Shown here: positions 30,037-41,496 of the stretch, piece after piece | How the letters are laid out: the number at the start of each line of letters is the position of its first letter | Position numbering within the stretch: the first letter of the stretch is position 1 | DNA from: Prorocentrum cordatum | Lineage: Eukaryota; Sar; Dinophyceae; Prorocentrales; Prorocentraceae | Assembly: GCA_963575745.1 (NCBI GenBank) | Contig: CAUYUJ010015760.1 | Coordinates: 894,147-958,146 of the forward strand | Length of the DNA: 64,000 bases | Reading direction: 5' to 3' | Notes under the pieces: model-generated | Told to the model about the DNA's origin: nothing | The model's input: only the letters and a program-made list of their open reading frames with translations | Databases searched by the model: none | Program-made: the position numbers and the translations under genes

Positions 30037-30868
30037 TTCCGTAGCGCGTCCCCTTGGCACGTCCCGCGGTGCTCCCCCATGGCACGTCCCCTGGCATGTC
30101 GCCTGGCGCGTCCCTTGAGACGTTCCGCGGCGCGTCCTCCTGGCATGTCCCCCTGTCAATTAGGTCTGGGGCAGCTTCTATGTGTTCAGGCAGCTCGAGC
30201 TTAAGATCCAGATCAGTTCGGTCAGGACTCGGATGCAAAGGAGGACTCGATCCACGACGCTATAGAGCACAACCGCGGCATGGCACATCGCAATTCAGCA
30301 CGGTGCAGCACAGCACAGACTTCGGCACGGTACATCAAGATCGATACAATCAGCATTGCAGCCTGGCACGTTCCGTGGGGCGTCCCTTGGCGAGTCCCCT
30401 GGCACGTCGCGTGGCGCGTCCCTTGGCACATTCAGTGGCACATTCATTGGCACGTTCCGTAGCGCGTCCCCTTGGCACGTCCTACGGTGCGACCCCATGG
30501 CACGTCCCGTGGCACGTCGCCTGGCGCGTCCCTTGGGACGTTTCGCGGCGCGTCCTCCTGGCATGTCCCTTGTCAATCAGCTCTGGGGCAGCTACCATGT
30601 GTGCAGGCAGCTCGAGCTTAAGATCCAGATCAGTTCGGTCAGGACTCGGATGCAAAGGAGGACTCGATCCACGACGCTATAGAGCACAACCGCGGCATGG
30701 CACATCGCAATTCAGCACGGTGCAGCACAGCACAGCCCTCGGCACGGTACATCAAGATCGATACAATCAGCATTGCACTTGCCCGTCACCCAATCAGGTG
30801 TCTTTGAACACGTTGTCATGCCTTACATTTCTATATATTCCTTTCTGGGTTCGTGGGTCGATCATGCT
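30037..30868. repeat. ~400-bp GGCACGTCCC module, copies b and c in tandem
   Basis: Copy b (30037-30358) stops after CAGCATTGCA. A series of GGCACGT units follows, then a complete copy c (30452-30868) ending GTTCGTGGGTCGATCATG. The end motif CCTTTCTGGG at about 30840 has one change from the family consensus. Confidence 0.85.
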
Positions 30869-32421
30869 CCATGATTTCTTTTGATTTTGACAGGATGTCT
30901 CCAGCGAAACGCTTGTTTTTTCATAATTTGTTGAGGATGTCTCGAGCGAAGCGCTGGTTTTGCAAAATTGGGGGATGTCTCCAGCGGTGGCCTCGTGGGG
31001 GGCCAGAATTCAGAGGATGTCTCAGGCGAAATGCTTGTTCCCACGTCCCGCTCGCAGGAATTCCGAGGATGTCTCGCACGTGCCGCGTCCCGCGCGCAGG
31101 AATGTTGAGGATGCCTCGACTGATTCGTTTATTTTCCCGGAAAGGGCTTCAGGCCCAGGGTTCTCTTTTAGTAGGTTCACCCCCGGTTTTGACTTGAAGA
31201 GGGCCAGCGGATTTCTTTAGCGATAAATAACGAGTGGGAAGAGGGCTGGCGAATTAAAATTTCAGGATGTCCCTAGCGAAACGCTTGTTTTTCAGAATTT
31301 GTTGAGGATGTCTCGAGCGAAACGCTGGTTTTGCAGAGTTGGGGATGTCTCGAGCGAAACGCTTGGTTTCAGAATTTGTTGAGGATGTCTCGAGCGAAAC
31401 GCTGGTTTTGCAGAGCCGACCGCGACACGGAAAAGCGCTCCTCGCGCAGGAATTTTGAGGATGTCTCGACTAATTCGTTTGTTATTCTAGGATTTCGCTG
31501 AATTTCGGAAAGATGTCTCGAGCGAAATGCACGACCCCACCGTAGCACGACCACACCCCAGCACGACCACACCCCAGCACGACCACACCCCAGCACGACC
31601 ACACCCCAGCACGACCAGCACCCACCCCAGCACGACCACACCCCAGCACGACCACACCCCAGCACGACCACACCCCAGCACGACCCACAGCACGACCCCA
31701 CCCCAGCAAGACCACACCCCAACACGACCACACCCCAGCACGACCTCACCACAGCACGACCTCACCCCAGCACGACCACGCCCCAGCACGACCACGCCCC
31801 AGCACGACCACGCCCCAGCACGACCACGCCCCAGCACGACCACCCCCCAGCACGACCACACCCCAGCACGACCACCCCCCAGCACGACCACCCCCCAGCA
31901 CGACCACACCCCAGCACCACGAGCACGACCTCACGACCTCACCACAGCACGACCTCACCCCAGCACGACACGACCACGCCCCAGCACGACCACGCCCCAG
32001 CACGACCACGCCCCAGCACGACCACCCCCCAGCACGACCACACCCCCAGCACGACTACCCCCCAACACGACCACCCCCCAGCACGACTACTCCCCAGCAC
32101 GACCACTCCCCAGCACGACCACACCCCAGCACGACCACACCCAAGCACGACCACACCCAGTCGCACCCCCGTGGAATGTTTCGTGGTGTGTCTGGTTGAG
32201 TGGTTGCCTGTTCACGGGGTGTCTCGTGGAATGTTTCACGGGGTGTCTCGTGGAATGTTTCGTGAGGTGTCTCGTGGAATGTTTCGTGAGGTGTCTCGTG
32301 GGATGTTTCGCGGGGTGTCTCGTGGGATGTTTCGTGGGGTGTCGCCCAGTTGGGTATCGTGAAAACGTGACCATGCTGCACATGTCTATATCCCTTTCCG
32401 GGTTCGTGGGTCCATCATGTT
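30869..32421. repeat. Core repeats and CCCGGAAAGGG…CCCTTTCCGGG modular repeat, copy 4
   Basis: 30.9-31.13 kb holds GGATGTCTC cores with GGGGGGCCAGAATTC segments. The module starts at 31136 and ends at 32392-32402. It contains a diverged 16-bp array (31529-32160) with internal rearrangements (for example at 31617-31625 and 31915-31935) and a 24-bp array (32220-32345). The end motif is followed after 19 bp by the next start at 32422. Confidence 0.75.
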
Positions 32422-33800
32422 CCCGGAAAGGGCTGAAGCCCAGGGTTCTCTTTTAAAAGTTTGCCCCCGGAATCGACGGGAAGAGGGCCGGCGGAATTAT
32501 TCTGCGATAAATTACGTGCGGGAAGAGGGCCGGCGAATTCAAATTTGAGGATGTCTCGAGCGAAACGCTTGTTTGTTTCAGAATTTGTTGAGGATGTCTC
32601 GAGCGAAACGCTTGTTTTGTGTTATAGATTGTCCTCTCCTGGGGGCCAGAATTGAAAGGATCTCTCAAGTGAAATGCTTGGTTTCACGTGCCCAGGTCTT
32701 GAGGATGTCTCGAGCGAGACGCTTGGTTTCACGCCTCCAGGTTGCCCAGGCAGAGGTCAAGCGCCAGGATTTGTTGAGGATGTCTCGAGCGAGACGCTTG
32801 GTTTCACGCGTCCTCGTCGCCCAGGCGGATGTCTAGAATGAGGAGGTGTTGAGGAAGTCTCGATCGAGATGCTTGTTTGCACGTGTCCAGGTTGCCCAGG
32901 CGGATGCCTAGCATGAGGATGTGTTGAGAATGTCTCGAGAGATACGCTTGTTTTCATGTGTCCAGGTCGCCCAGGCGGATGTCTAACATGAAGATGTGTT
33001 GCGGATGTCTCGAGCGAGACGTTTGCTTTCACGTGTACAGGTCGCCAAGGCGGATGTCTAGAATGAGGAGGTGTTGAAAACGCCCCGAGAAAACGCTTGT
33101 TTTCACGTGCCCAGGTCACCCAGGCGGACGTATCACATGAAGATGTGTTGAGGATGTTTCGAGCGAACTAGTTGTTTTCACGTGTCCAGTTCGCCCAGGC
33201 GGATGTCTAGCATGAGAATGTGTTGAGGATGTGTTGAGCGAAACGTTTGTTTTCACGTGTCCAGGTCGCTCAGGCGGAGGTCTAGAATGAGGATTTTGAA
33301 AGGATGTCTCGAGCGAAACGCTTGTCCCCAGCACGTTCCGTAGCGCGTCCCCTTGGCACGTCCTACGGTGCGACCCCATGGCACGTCCCCTGGCACGTCG
33401 CCTGGCGCGTCCCTTGGGACGTTTCGCGGCGCGTCCTCCTGGCATGTCCCCCTGTCAATTAGCTCTGGGGCAGCTTCTATGTGTTCAGGCAGCTCGAGCT
33501 TAAGATCCAGATCAGTTCGGTCAGGACTCGGATGCAAAGGAAGACTCGATCCACGACGCTATAGAGCACAACCGCGGCATGGCACATCGCAATTCAGCAC
33601 GGTGCAGCACAGCACAGTCCTCGGCACGGTACATCAAGATCGATACAATCAGCATTGCACTTGCCCGTCACCCAATCAGGTGTCTTTGAAAACGTTGCCA
33701 TGCCTTACATTTCTATATTCCTTTCCGGGTTCGTGGGTCGATCAAATTTCAGGACTTCTTTCGATTTTGACAGGATTTCTCTAGCGAAACGCTTGTTTTT
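32422..33800. repeat. Modular repeat copy 5: cores, 75-bp array 2 and ~400-bp module d
   Basis: Start motif at 32422, cores at 32.54-32.66 kb, 75-bp array at about 32690-33330, GGCACGTCCC module at 33335-33745, end motif CCTTTCCGGG at 33720-33729. The order (75-bp array followed by ~400-bp module) repeats that at 29.64-30.36 kb and 62.6-63.1 kb. Confidence 0.8.
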
Positions 33801-35158
33801 CCCGGAAAGGGCGTGGGCCCAGGGTTCTCTTTTAGTAGGTAAACCTGTCCCCCGGTGCCAACTTGAGGGAGGCCGGCGAATTTTTTCCCTGATAAATAAC
33901 GAGGTCGAAGGAGGCCGGCGAATTAAAATTTGAGGATGTCTCGAGCGAAACGCTTGTTTTTGAAATCCCGATCGATAAATCACAGGGTGCGGGCCACTTT
34001 TTCGTGTGTTGAGGATGTCTCGAGCGAAACGCTTGCTCCGCAGAGTTTGCCGAGGATGTCTCGAGCGAAACGCTTGTTTTGCAGAGCCGACCGCGACGCG
34101 GAAAAGCGCCCCGCGCGAAGGAATTTCGATGATGTTTCGACTAATTTGTTTGTTTTTGTACGATTTCCTGGAATTTTGGCAGGATGTCTCGAGCGAAATG
34201 CACGACCCCACCCTAGCACGACCATACCCCAGCACGACCACACCCCAGCACGACCAGACCCCAGCACGACCCCACCCCAGCACGACCCCACCCCAGCACG
34301 ACCATACCCCAGCACGACCACACCCCAGCACGACCCGACCCCAGCACGACCCTACCCCAGCAAGACCACACCCCAGCACGACCACACCCCAGCACGACCT
34401 CACCACAGCACGACCACACCCCAGCACGACCACGCCCCAGCACGACCACGCCCCAGCACGACCACGCCCCAGCACGACCACGCCCCAGCACGACCCCCCA
34501 GCACGACCACCCCCCCAGCACGACCACCCCCAGCACGACCACCCCCCAGCACGACCACACCCCAGCACGACCACACCCCAGCACGACCACACCCACCCCC
34601 GTGGAATGTTTCGTGGCGTGGAATGTTTCGAGTGGTTGCCTGTTCGTGGGGTGTCTCGTGGAATGTTTCAAAGGGTGTCTCGTGGAATGTTTCGTGAGTC
34701 TCGTGGAATGTTTCGTGAGGTGTCTCGTGGGATGTTTCGCGGGGTGGCACGACCACGCCCCAGCAGACCACCCCCCCCAGCACGACCACCCCCAGCACGA
34801 CCACCCCCCCAGCACGACCACCCCCCACGAGCACGACCACACCCCAGCACGACCACTCCCCAGCACGACCACACCCCAGCACGACCACACCCCAGCACGA
34901 CCACACCCAGTCGCACCCCCGTGGAATGTTTCGTGGCGTGTCTGGTTGAGTGGTTGCCTGTTCGTGGGGTGTCTCGTGGAATGTTTCACTCGTGGAATGT
35001 GTCTCGTGGAATGTTTCGTGAGGTGTCTCGTGGAATGTTTCGTGAGGTGTCTCGTGGGATGTTTCGCGGGGTGTCTCGTGGGATGTTTCGTGAGATGTCG
35101 CCCAGTTGGGTATCGTGAAAACGTGACCATGCTGCACATGTCTTTATCCCTTTCCGGG
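33801..35158. repeat. CCCGGAAAGGG…CCCTTTCCGGG modular repeat, copy 6
   Basis: Its first ~700 bp are almost identical to copies 1 and 3. The 16-bp array (34201-34594) is then followed by a 24-bp array (34601-34744), a second 16-bp array (34747-34910) and a second 24-bp array (34921-35100), an internal duplication of the pair. It ends at 35148-35158. Confidence 0.82.
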
Positions 35159-36130
35159 TTCGTGGGTCCATCATGTTTCATAATTTGTGGAGGATGTCTC
35201 GAGCGAAGCGCTGGTTTTGCAAAATTGGGGGATGTCTCGAGCGGGTGCCTCGTGGGGGGCCAGAATTCAGAGGATGTCTGAAGTGAAGTGCTTGATTTCA
35301 CGTCCCGCTCGCAGGAATTCCGAGGATGTCTCGCATGTGCCGCGTCCCGCGCGCAGGAATTTCGAGGATGTCTCGGCTAATTCGCTTAATCCCGGAAAGG
35401 GAGCCGGCCCAGGGTTCTCTTTTAGTAGGTTCACCCCCGGTTTTGACTTGAAGGGGGCCGGCGGACTTATTCTGCGATAAAAAACGCGGTCGAAGAGGGC
35501 CGGCCGAATTATTTTTGACGATGTCTCGAGAGAAACGCTTGTTGTTTTTGTTCAGAATTTGTTGGGGATGTCTCGAGCGAAACGCTGGTTTTGCAGAGTT
35601 GGGGATGTCTCGAGCGAAACGCTTGTTTTCAGAATTTGTGAGGATGTCTCGAGCGAAGCGCTGGTTTTGCAGAGCCGACCGCGACGCGGAAAAGCGCCCC
35701 GCGCGCAGGAATTCCGAGGATGTCTCGCGCGTGCCGCGTCCCTCGTGCAGGAATTTCGAGGATGTCTCGATTAATATGTCTCAACTAATTTGTTTGTTTT
35801 TTTAGGATGTCCGGGAATTTTGGCAGGATGTCTCGAGCGAAATGCTTGTTTGGATGTCTCGAGCGGGTGCCTCGTAGGGGGCCAGAATTCAGAGGATGTC
35901 TCAGGCGAAATGCTTGTTTTCACGTCCCGCGCGCAGGAATTCCGAGGATGTCTCGCGCGTGCCACGTCCCGCGCGCAGGAATGTTGAGGATGTCTCGACT
36001 AATTTGTTGGTTCTGCCCGGATTTATTTGGATTTTGCTCGGATGTCTCGAGCGAAACGCTTGTTTTTTTATATAATTGGTTGAGGATGTCTCGAACGAGA
36101 CGCTGGTTTTGCATTTTCGGGCTCCTGTTT
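35159..36130. repeat. GGATGTCTCGAGCG core repeats, right edge of the territory
   Basis: Cores alternate with CGTCCCGCGCGCAGGAATT and GCAGAGCCGACCGCGACGCG segments. A modular start motif at 35391 has no partner end, so this copy is truncated. The last core is at about 36083, after which unique sequence begins. Confidence 0.8.
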
Positions 36131-36425
36131 GGAGCGAGGCGGGCGGCCGTTGTTGGCGGTGCGCGCGCGCCCGATCAGGCGCTGCATCCCGCGATTCGAA
36201 TGTGAGTTTCTCCTTCCCCGCCGCCCCCCCCCCCCCCCCCATTTCCCCCCCTGCCGCCCCTTCATTTCTTAACCGAAAAATCTTTGGTGGAGGGGGGGAG
36301 GGGCGAAAACATGCTGTGGGACAGCTAGTGACGTGCATGTGTTTCCCCTCGAGGTTGGGGGCGCGCGGGGTGGCGCTCCATGGCGGGGGGCGCAGCTGCC
36401 CAAATCTGAACTAATTCATCGAAAC
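36131..36425. other. Junction region, no gene supported
   Basis: This stretch holds a C-run (about 36225-36240) and GC-rich low-complexity sequence between the repeat territory and the next coding region. I see no feature I can name. Confidence 0.4.
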
Positions 36426-37165
36426 ATGCGCAATGGTTGCGTGCCATCGCCATTGTTGTCGGCACCCTTCGTGGATGACCGATCCTTCTTTCGAGTGGAT
36501 TGGTTGCGCTGCTTGGACCAAGGCGTTGCTTTGAATTTGTTCGGGTCAGTGATGTGGTTCTTGTTAAGCGACAGTAGGTATTATGGCGGCAGGAATCGAT
36601 CCGATCGTCTTGACAGGATGTGGTCGTCCATTCAAGCCTACTACGACAGAAACAAGACGGACGACAGGCTCCACAAGCTGACGCTCCTCGTGATCAAAAA
36701 GAAAGCAGGAGGAACGCCCCGAAACTTCGGGCCATGGCTGGCGCGTGCAGGTCCCTGGAGGGGTGGGTGTGGGAGGAATGCAGCAAAATGTTGAGCGGTG
36801 GCAACAACCTGGAGCAAACCATCCTCGAAGGGACGAACCACCTCCACAACTGTTACGAGGCTTTGCGGACAATTGTTATTTTCAGGAGGGGCGCCATGGC
36901 GACGAACGGCAAGCGCTTCGCGCTCCTCTATGAGGCACTCGCACAGCGGTACCCTGCATTCTTCAGGTGCAAACCGAAATTGCACCTTCTCGTTCACGTC
37001 ACCGAGGAATCTGACCCGAAAGCTAATTGGACTTACCGCGACGAAGATTTTGGAGGGGCCGCCAGCAGGATCGCACGGAGGCGCGGCGCCCCGATGAACA
37101 CAAAGGCCTTCTCTGCCAATGTATTGGACACGTTCCGCATGGAACCTCTGGCTCGCTCGTTGTAG
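36426..37165 (+). pseudogene. Unknown-family protein, C-terminal part, one frameshift
   Basis: Coding-like sequence runs in one frame from about 36426 to about 36710 (FFRVDWLRCLDQGVALNLFG, then RLHKLTLLVIKKK). It then runs in another frame to the TAG at 37163-37165 (APKLRAMAGACRSLEGW, FALLYEALAQRYPAFF, CKPKLHLLVHVTEE, WTYRDEDFGGAASRIARRRG). A single-base indel near 36709 would join them. The 'D-x-LH/R…D-G' start, the KPKLHLLVH box and the RDEDFGG box look like one conserved family, possibly transposase-derived, but I cannot assign it. No signal peptide or membrane segment. The start is unclear and the N-terminus is probably missing. Confidence 0.5.
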
Positions 37166-37237
37166 CGCTGTCTCGCAAAAAAATAAAACGAAGAGTCGCT
37201 TGTGAAGGCGGTTGCGAATTATCATATGTGTGTATTA

Positions 37238-37349
37238 TATGTTTCTTTCTTTCTTTCTCTCTCTCTCTCTCCCTCTCTCTCTCTCGTAGGTTATATCTAG
37301 CTCTCTTTTTGTGTTCATATCTCTCTTGTTTGTTTCTTTTATTTCTCTT

Positions 37350-37388
<39 letters not shown>

Positions 37389-37409
37389 TTATTTCTTTCT
37401 TTCTTTCTT

Positions 37410-37440
<31 letters not shown>

Positions 37441-37550
37441 GTCTCTCTCTCTCTCTCTCTTTGTTTCTCTCTCTCTCTCTCTCTCTCTCCCTTTCTCTCT
37501 CTCTCTCCCTCTCTCTTTCTCTCCCTCTCTCTCTCTCTCTCGCTCTCCTT
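37238..37550. repeat. (CT)n/(CTTT)n polypyrimidine tract
   Basis: About 310 bp of nearly pure C/T on the plus strand lies directly downstream of the preceding gene fragment. It gives serine/leucine-rich frames on the plus strand and arginine/glutamate-rich frames on the minus strand, none credible as genes. Confidence 0.93.
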
Positions 37551-37679
37551 CGCGACTCTTATTGTATTTTCCCTTAGCTGGACTTGTGACGCTTTGTACG
37601 CGTGCGCAAACTAGTTTGCATATCAAAGACTCTGGCCCGATTCCATGGCGCCGTTCACCCCGAGCGACGCCGTCCGCAG

Positions 37680-37880
37680 TAAAGTGCACTCGCTAACTAT
37701 TTAACGCGTATTACTCGCTAACTAATTCAAGATGCTATGATTAGCGCGCACACGTGCTAGTTAGCGCGCGCTCATTAAGTTTGGCGTTGGGTACTCGCTA
37801 ATTAAGGCTGGCACCACTAATTAGTAGATATTCATCTCCGCGTCCCCCATAATTAGCGATGGTTCGCTAATTAGCGCAGA
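37680..37880. repeat. AT-richer repeats of CTCGCTAACTA / GCTAATTAGCG
   Basis: Short motifs (ACTCGCTAACTA, TTAGCGCGC, GCTAATTAGCG) recur about every 30 bp. GCTAATTAGC is a perfect palindrome. This is locally much lower in GC than the surroundings. No function can be assigned. Confidence 0.6.
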
Positions 37881-38598
37881 TCGGAAGCTCATGGTTCCAG
37901 GGCGCGTTCCCTCGGGGGCTCCTCGGAGTTAGCCCCGGTGGTGCACCCTGCAGGTGCCGAAGGCTTTCTGGTCGGTCTTCGTCTTCCGGAACGTGACCAG
38001 CGCCCTCGCTGCTTTGCCCGGCCCGCGCGGCGCGGAGCCGCCGCTCTCGTTGCGGAGCGCCGCGTCCACCCCGCGGAGTGGCAAGTTGCACGTTGGCCCG
38101 TGGGGCCCTTGTAATAAGGTGGTTCTTGCGCGCTCAACAGCCACGGGGCGCGACTACGCGCATTAAGCTCACACGTGCACTTTCACCCACCAGGGAACAG
38201 GAAATCATATGATAATTCAAATAATAACACTGAAACTATCGCGAGCGCCCTGAAGTGCCAACAAACACCTTATCGTTCCGTTTTGCTCCTCCTATTTCTT
38301 CCTCATCGGCAATCATGTTACTCCATGTTCTTTTTGGCCCTCCCCTCCCACCCCGCCCCTCACAAACATCATTTTCAACTCACCTACGCTCCTGCGCCCT
38401 TCACGCTTCACGCTGGGTGCTTGCGCCAGCCCCACTGGCGCAGAAAGGAGCAGCAGCGGCCTGTGGCAAAAGAAAACAGTCGAGCTGTCTTCCACTTCCT
38501 CCTCCTGCCTCCTCGTTCCCTCCACCCCCTCATCTCCTTCTCTGTAACCACCTCCTCCTCCTCCGAGGCCGCACGGCCGCCGGCCGTCGCGGCCAGCT
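37881..38598. other. Gap between convergent genes, no gene supported
   Basis: The sequence is unique, with short frames only. 38.46-38.58 kb is CTCC-rich. This is the region downstream of the minus-strand gene ending at 38599. Confidence 0.4.
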
Positions 38599-41427
38599 CT
38601 ACATAAGATCGAGGATGGCGTTCATCCTCGAGGTGTCCTTTTTCATAAGCTCGAACAGCTTAGTGACGGCAACGTACCGCTCCTTCGCGACGTCACCCGC
38701 CGCCACTGTGCTCTTGCGGATCCCGTAGTTCAGCTGTTCGCCTTTCTCGCACATCTCCACAACGATCCAGCCAACTGGGACGTACAGTAGGCTCTTGGCC
38801 GTCTGCGTCGCTTTGACGATGGGGATTCCCGACGCGACAATCTCCTTCAAGCCGCTGTCGTCGAGGGTGGTGATCGCCTCGATGGTAGATGACGGGTCGG
38901 CTGGTGTCGCGATCTTCTTGAGGATATCAGGGCAAGTCTCACTGCTGAGGGCCTCGAAGAGCGCCTTGGTATCAATCAGGAGACTGTGAACCTTGCCAGC
39001 AGCGAGAAGCCTTTCCATGGCGACGCAGTTCGGCGTGAAGCCCGACCACATCATCGTCTCCTTGTACCCCAGCTTCCAAACAGAGTTCATGAACGCGGAG
39101 CCGCCGTCCACAGAGCTGATGTCGATCGTAGGCGGCTTCCACGTGTCGAAGAAAGCCTGAACCTCAGTCAAGCCGTTGCCCGCCGCCTTCCCTAGACCAA
39201 CGAGTTGCTTCTGGCCTCTCTCTTCCACGGCGTTCCTGAAAGCCGTCGCCCACGAGGCCAGCTCCTTCTGAAGGCCACTGTTGCCGACGAGGAGCGTGAT
39301 GTTGTCGGACTCCTGCACCAGGAAGGGCGAGTTCCATGTCTCAGAGTCGCAGTCAGGCACCTCGGCGATGATATCCACACGTTTCACATCAGCCCACGTA
39401 GCCTCGAAGATCGGCCTTCTCGTCTGAACTTCATCTTGAAGTGGTTGCTTGGCCTTGGCCCTGATCGCAGCTGCCGCCTGCGCCGCCTCCTCTCTGACTT
39501 TCTGGAGGGCCAACTGCTGGGCCTTCTTCTCCTGATCCTTCCTCTCGCGTTCAACTCGTTTCCTCTTCTGTGTCACATGAGATTCGATATACCCGCATGT
39601 AGTCTTGACAGATCCAATCAGCTCGGTGGCGATGGAGATGCACTGCTCCCATGTCTCCATGAAGTAGCCGAGCTCATCGGACGTGTTGACTTCCCAGATG
39701 CCCTCCTCCTGCATGGTCTGCATCTCGATGCGCGACTTGATGTTCGCCGGGTCGCCTCCGAACGGTTTCCTGGCCTTCTCCCTCTCGGCGAGATCCTTCA
39801 ACGATATCTCCACCATCTCAGTGTCTGACAGGATCGCAGGCGAACATCCGCCAGGAGTCGAGGCAGCAGACGCGCATCCAGGCGATGTCGCAGCGGAATT
39901 GCCATCGTCCGCGCCGAGGTTGAACAGCTTGACGACCTTGTGCAGGCCCTTCCATTTGAGAGCGAGCTGCCAACGAGACTGGAGACTCCTGATGTATGAC
40001 AACAGTGGCTTGTCGTCGTTCGTCTCCGTCACGGGGATGGCCTTCAATATGTTCATGATCTGCTCCACCTTGGCCTTGTTCGATGAGAACATGTTGTCGA
40101 TCTTCACGAGGTCTGTCGTCATGGTGCCGTGGACCTTCGGGATGTCGCGCTCGATCACGTAGGACTTGATGGTTCGCCTCTTCTTCCCAGAACTTGATCC
40201 AGGATCTCGCGGTGAGTCTTTCTTGCCACCAGACGTTTGTTCGAGGACATCTTTTCTCTTCATCACCCTTTGCAGCTCCAACTTGTTCGTGAAGAACCCG
40301 TCAGCAGTCGAAGCAGTCGACTCCTGGACGAACTCCTTGATCGAGTCGGCCTCGCCCTCGGACATGTTCTTCTGCTCCGCGCCCTTCTCCACGAAGGCGT
40401 TCTCGATGCTCCTGCGGCTCCCCCGCTCGCGCTCAGGACCGACGGGAATCCAGAGCTGCTTTCGACCTTTGAAACCCTTGTTGTCCCTGTCCACCCTGGG
40501 GTTCGAGTCCAGCTCCTCCCACCACTCTGTCTCCTCACTCTCAGTGAGGCCCAGCACGGTCATACAGTGGCAATGGAAGGCTTGCCGGGTCATTGGTTTG
40601 TCGACGTCTCTGTCGGTGGTGAACGTGTCGGACTTGTGCGATTTCTGAAACTGGCTTGATTGAATGATGTTCTTCCTGGCGTACTTCTTATCAGAAGGGT
40701 TCGCCTTCGCAGCTCCGCAGGCAAGGGTTCGGATTGCGCCCAGGGCTCTCTGGGGTCGATTTTCGGTCGGTCGAAAAGCCGAAAACACCAACAGTTCAGT
40801 CCAGGACCAGTCCAGAGAACACGGTACACAACAGTACAGATTGCACACATTGGTGTGCTACCAAGTCCCTTGTGAGAGCCCTTGCGCAATCCGAATATTT
40901 GCCCCGACGCCTCAGCAAACGCGTTGATCTTCTCAGCCAGGGAGGTGTCGTCCTTCTTGGCCTCCTGCGGCGGGAGAGCAAGCAGAATCTAAACACTGCG
41001 CGTGGCCCTGGGCACCAGTCCACAAACGAAGCCATTTTCGAACATTCAAACATTCGGCCCAGGTCCCGACGGCGGCCAACGTAGGAACGATACGTTTCAA
41101 CTCCGCTCGCTCCTCCCACTCTGCCTTGGACTCATCTGTCGCCGTCTTGGCTCTCGCCATCTTCCACTCCAGCGTGTCGTAGTAACGCTTGTGGATATCG
41201 CAGAACTTGTAGCGCTCCCCCAGGCGATCCAGCGGGCAACAGATGCACGCCTTCACCGTGTCCGAGGTGGAAGAAGCAGCTGCTTTCCGTCCGCCGCGGC
41301 CGCGGCCGCGGCCGCGGCCGCGGCCGCGTCCTAGTTGAACTTCCTGACCCGCACCAGCGTGCTGCGACTCTGACAGCGATGGCTGCTCTGATGCATCCCC
41401 GCCAAACGTCACCTCCTCTTCGTCCAT
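38599..41427 (-). CDS. Unknown multi-exon protein, minus strand
   Basis: The main exon is an open frame from 40848 down to 38599 (749 codons at most; the first part is probably intron, with coding starting near 40720 at AAKANPSDKKYARKN). Upstream, 41427 to about 41050 encodes a start with an RGRGRG-rich stretch and a cysteine motif CICCPLDRLGERYKFCDIHK. A middle exon at about 40970-40870 (EAKKDDTSLAEKINAFAEAS) is likely. The exon limits are inferred from frame and similarity of style, not from clear GT-AG sites. The main exon has MTRQAFHCHCMTVLGL near its start, a lysine-rich segment and a charged helix (about VTQKRKRVERERKDQEKK) of coiled-coil type. There is no signal peptide or membrane segment. 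A spliced-leader relic lies 69 nt upstream of the ATG. Function unknown; a nuclear or nucleic-acid-associated role is only a guess from the basic composition. Confidence 0.6.
41282..41332. repeat. (GCGGCC)n tract inside the first exon
   Basis: Six or so CCGCGG/CGGCCG units encode an RGRGRGRGRG stretch in the minus-strand protein. It is likely to be length-variable. Confidence 0.85.
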
Positions 41428-41496
41428 GGTGTCTGCGCCAGCCGGGAAGCAGCAGCGTTCGGGTCGGGCGCGCAGAGGGAAGTGCCGAAAACAGTA

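Noticed and set aside
24000-36100. CRISPR-like array of GGATGTCTCGAGCG repeats with spacers
   Set aside because: Core copies are degenerate, spacing varies from 30 to several hundred bp, the 'spacers' are themselves repeated, no cas genes exist and the context is eukaryotic.
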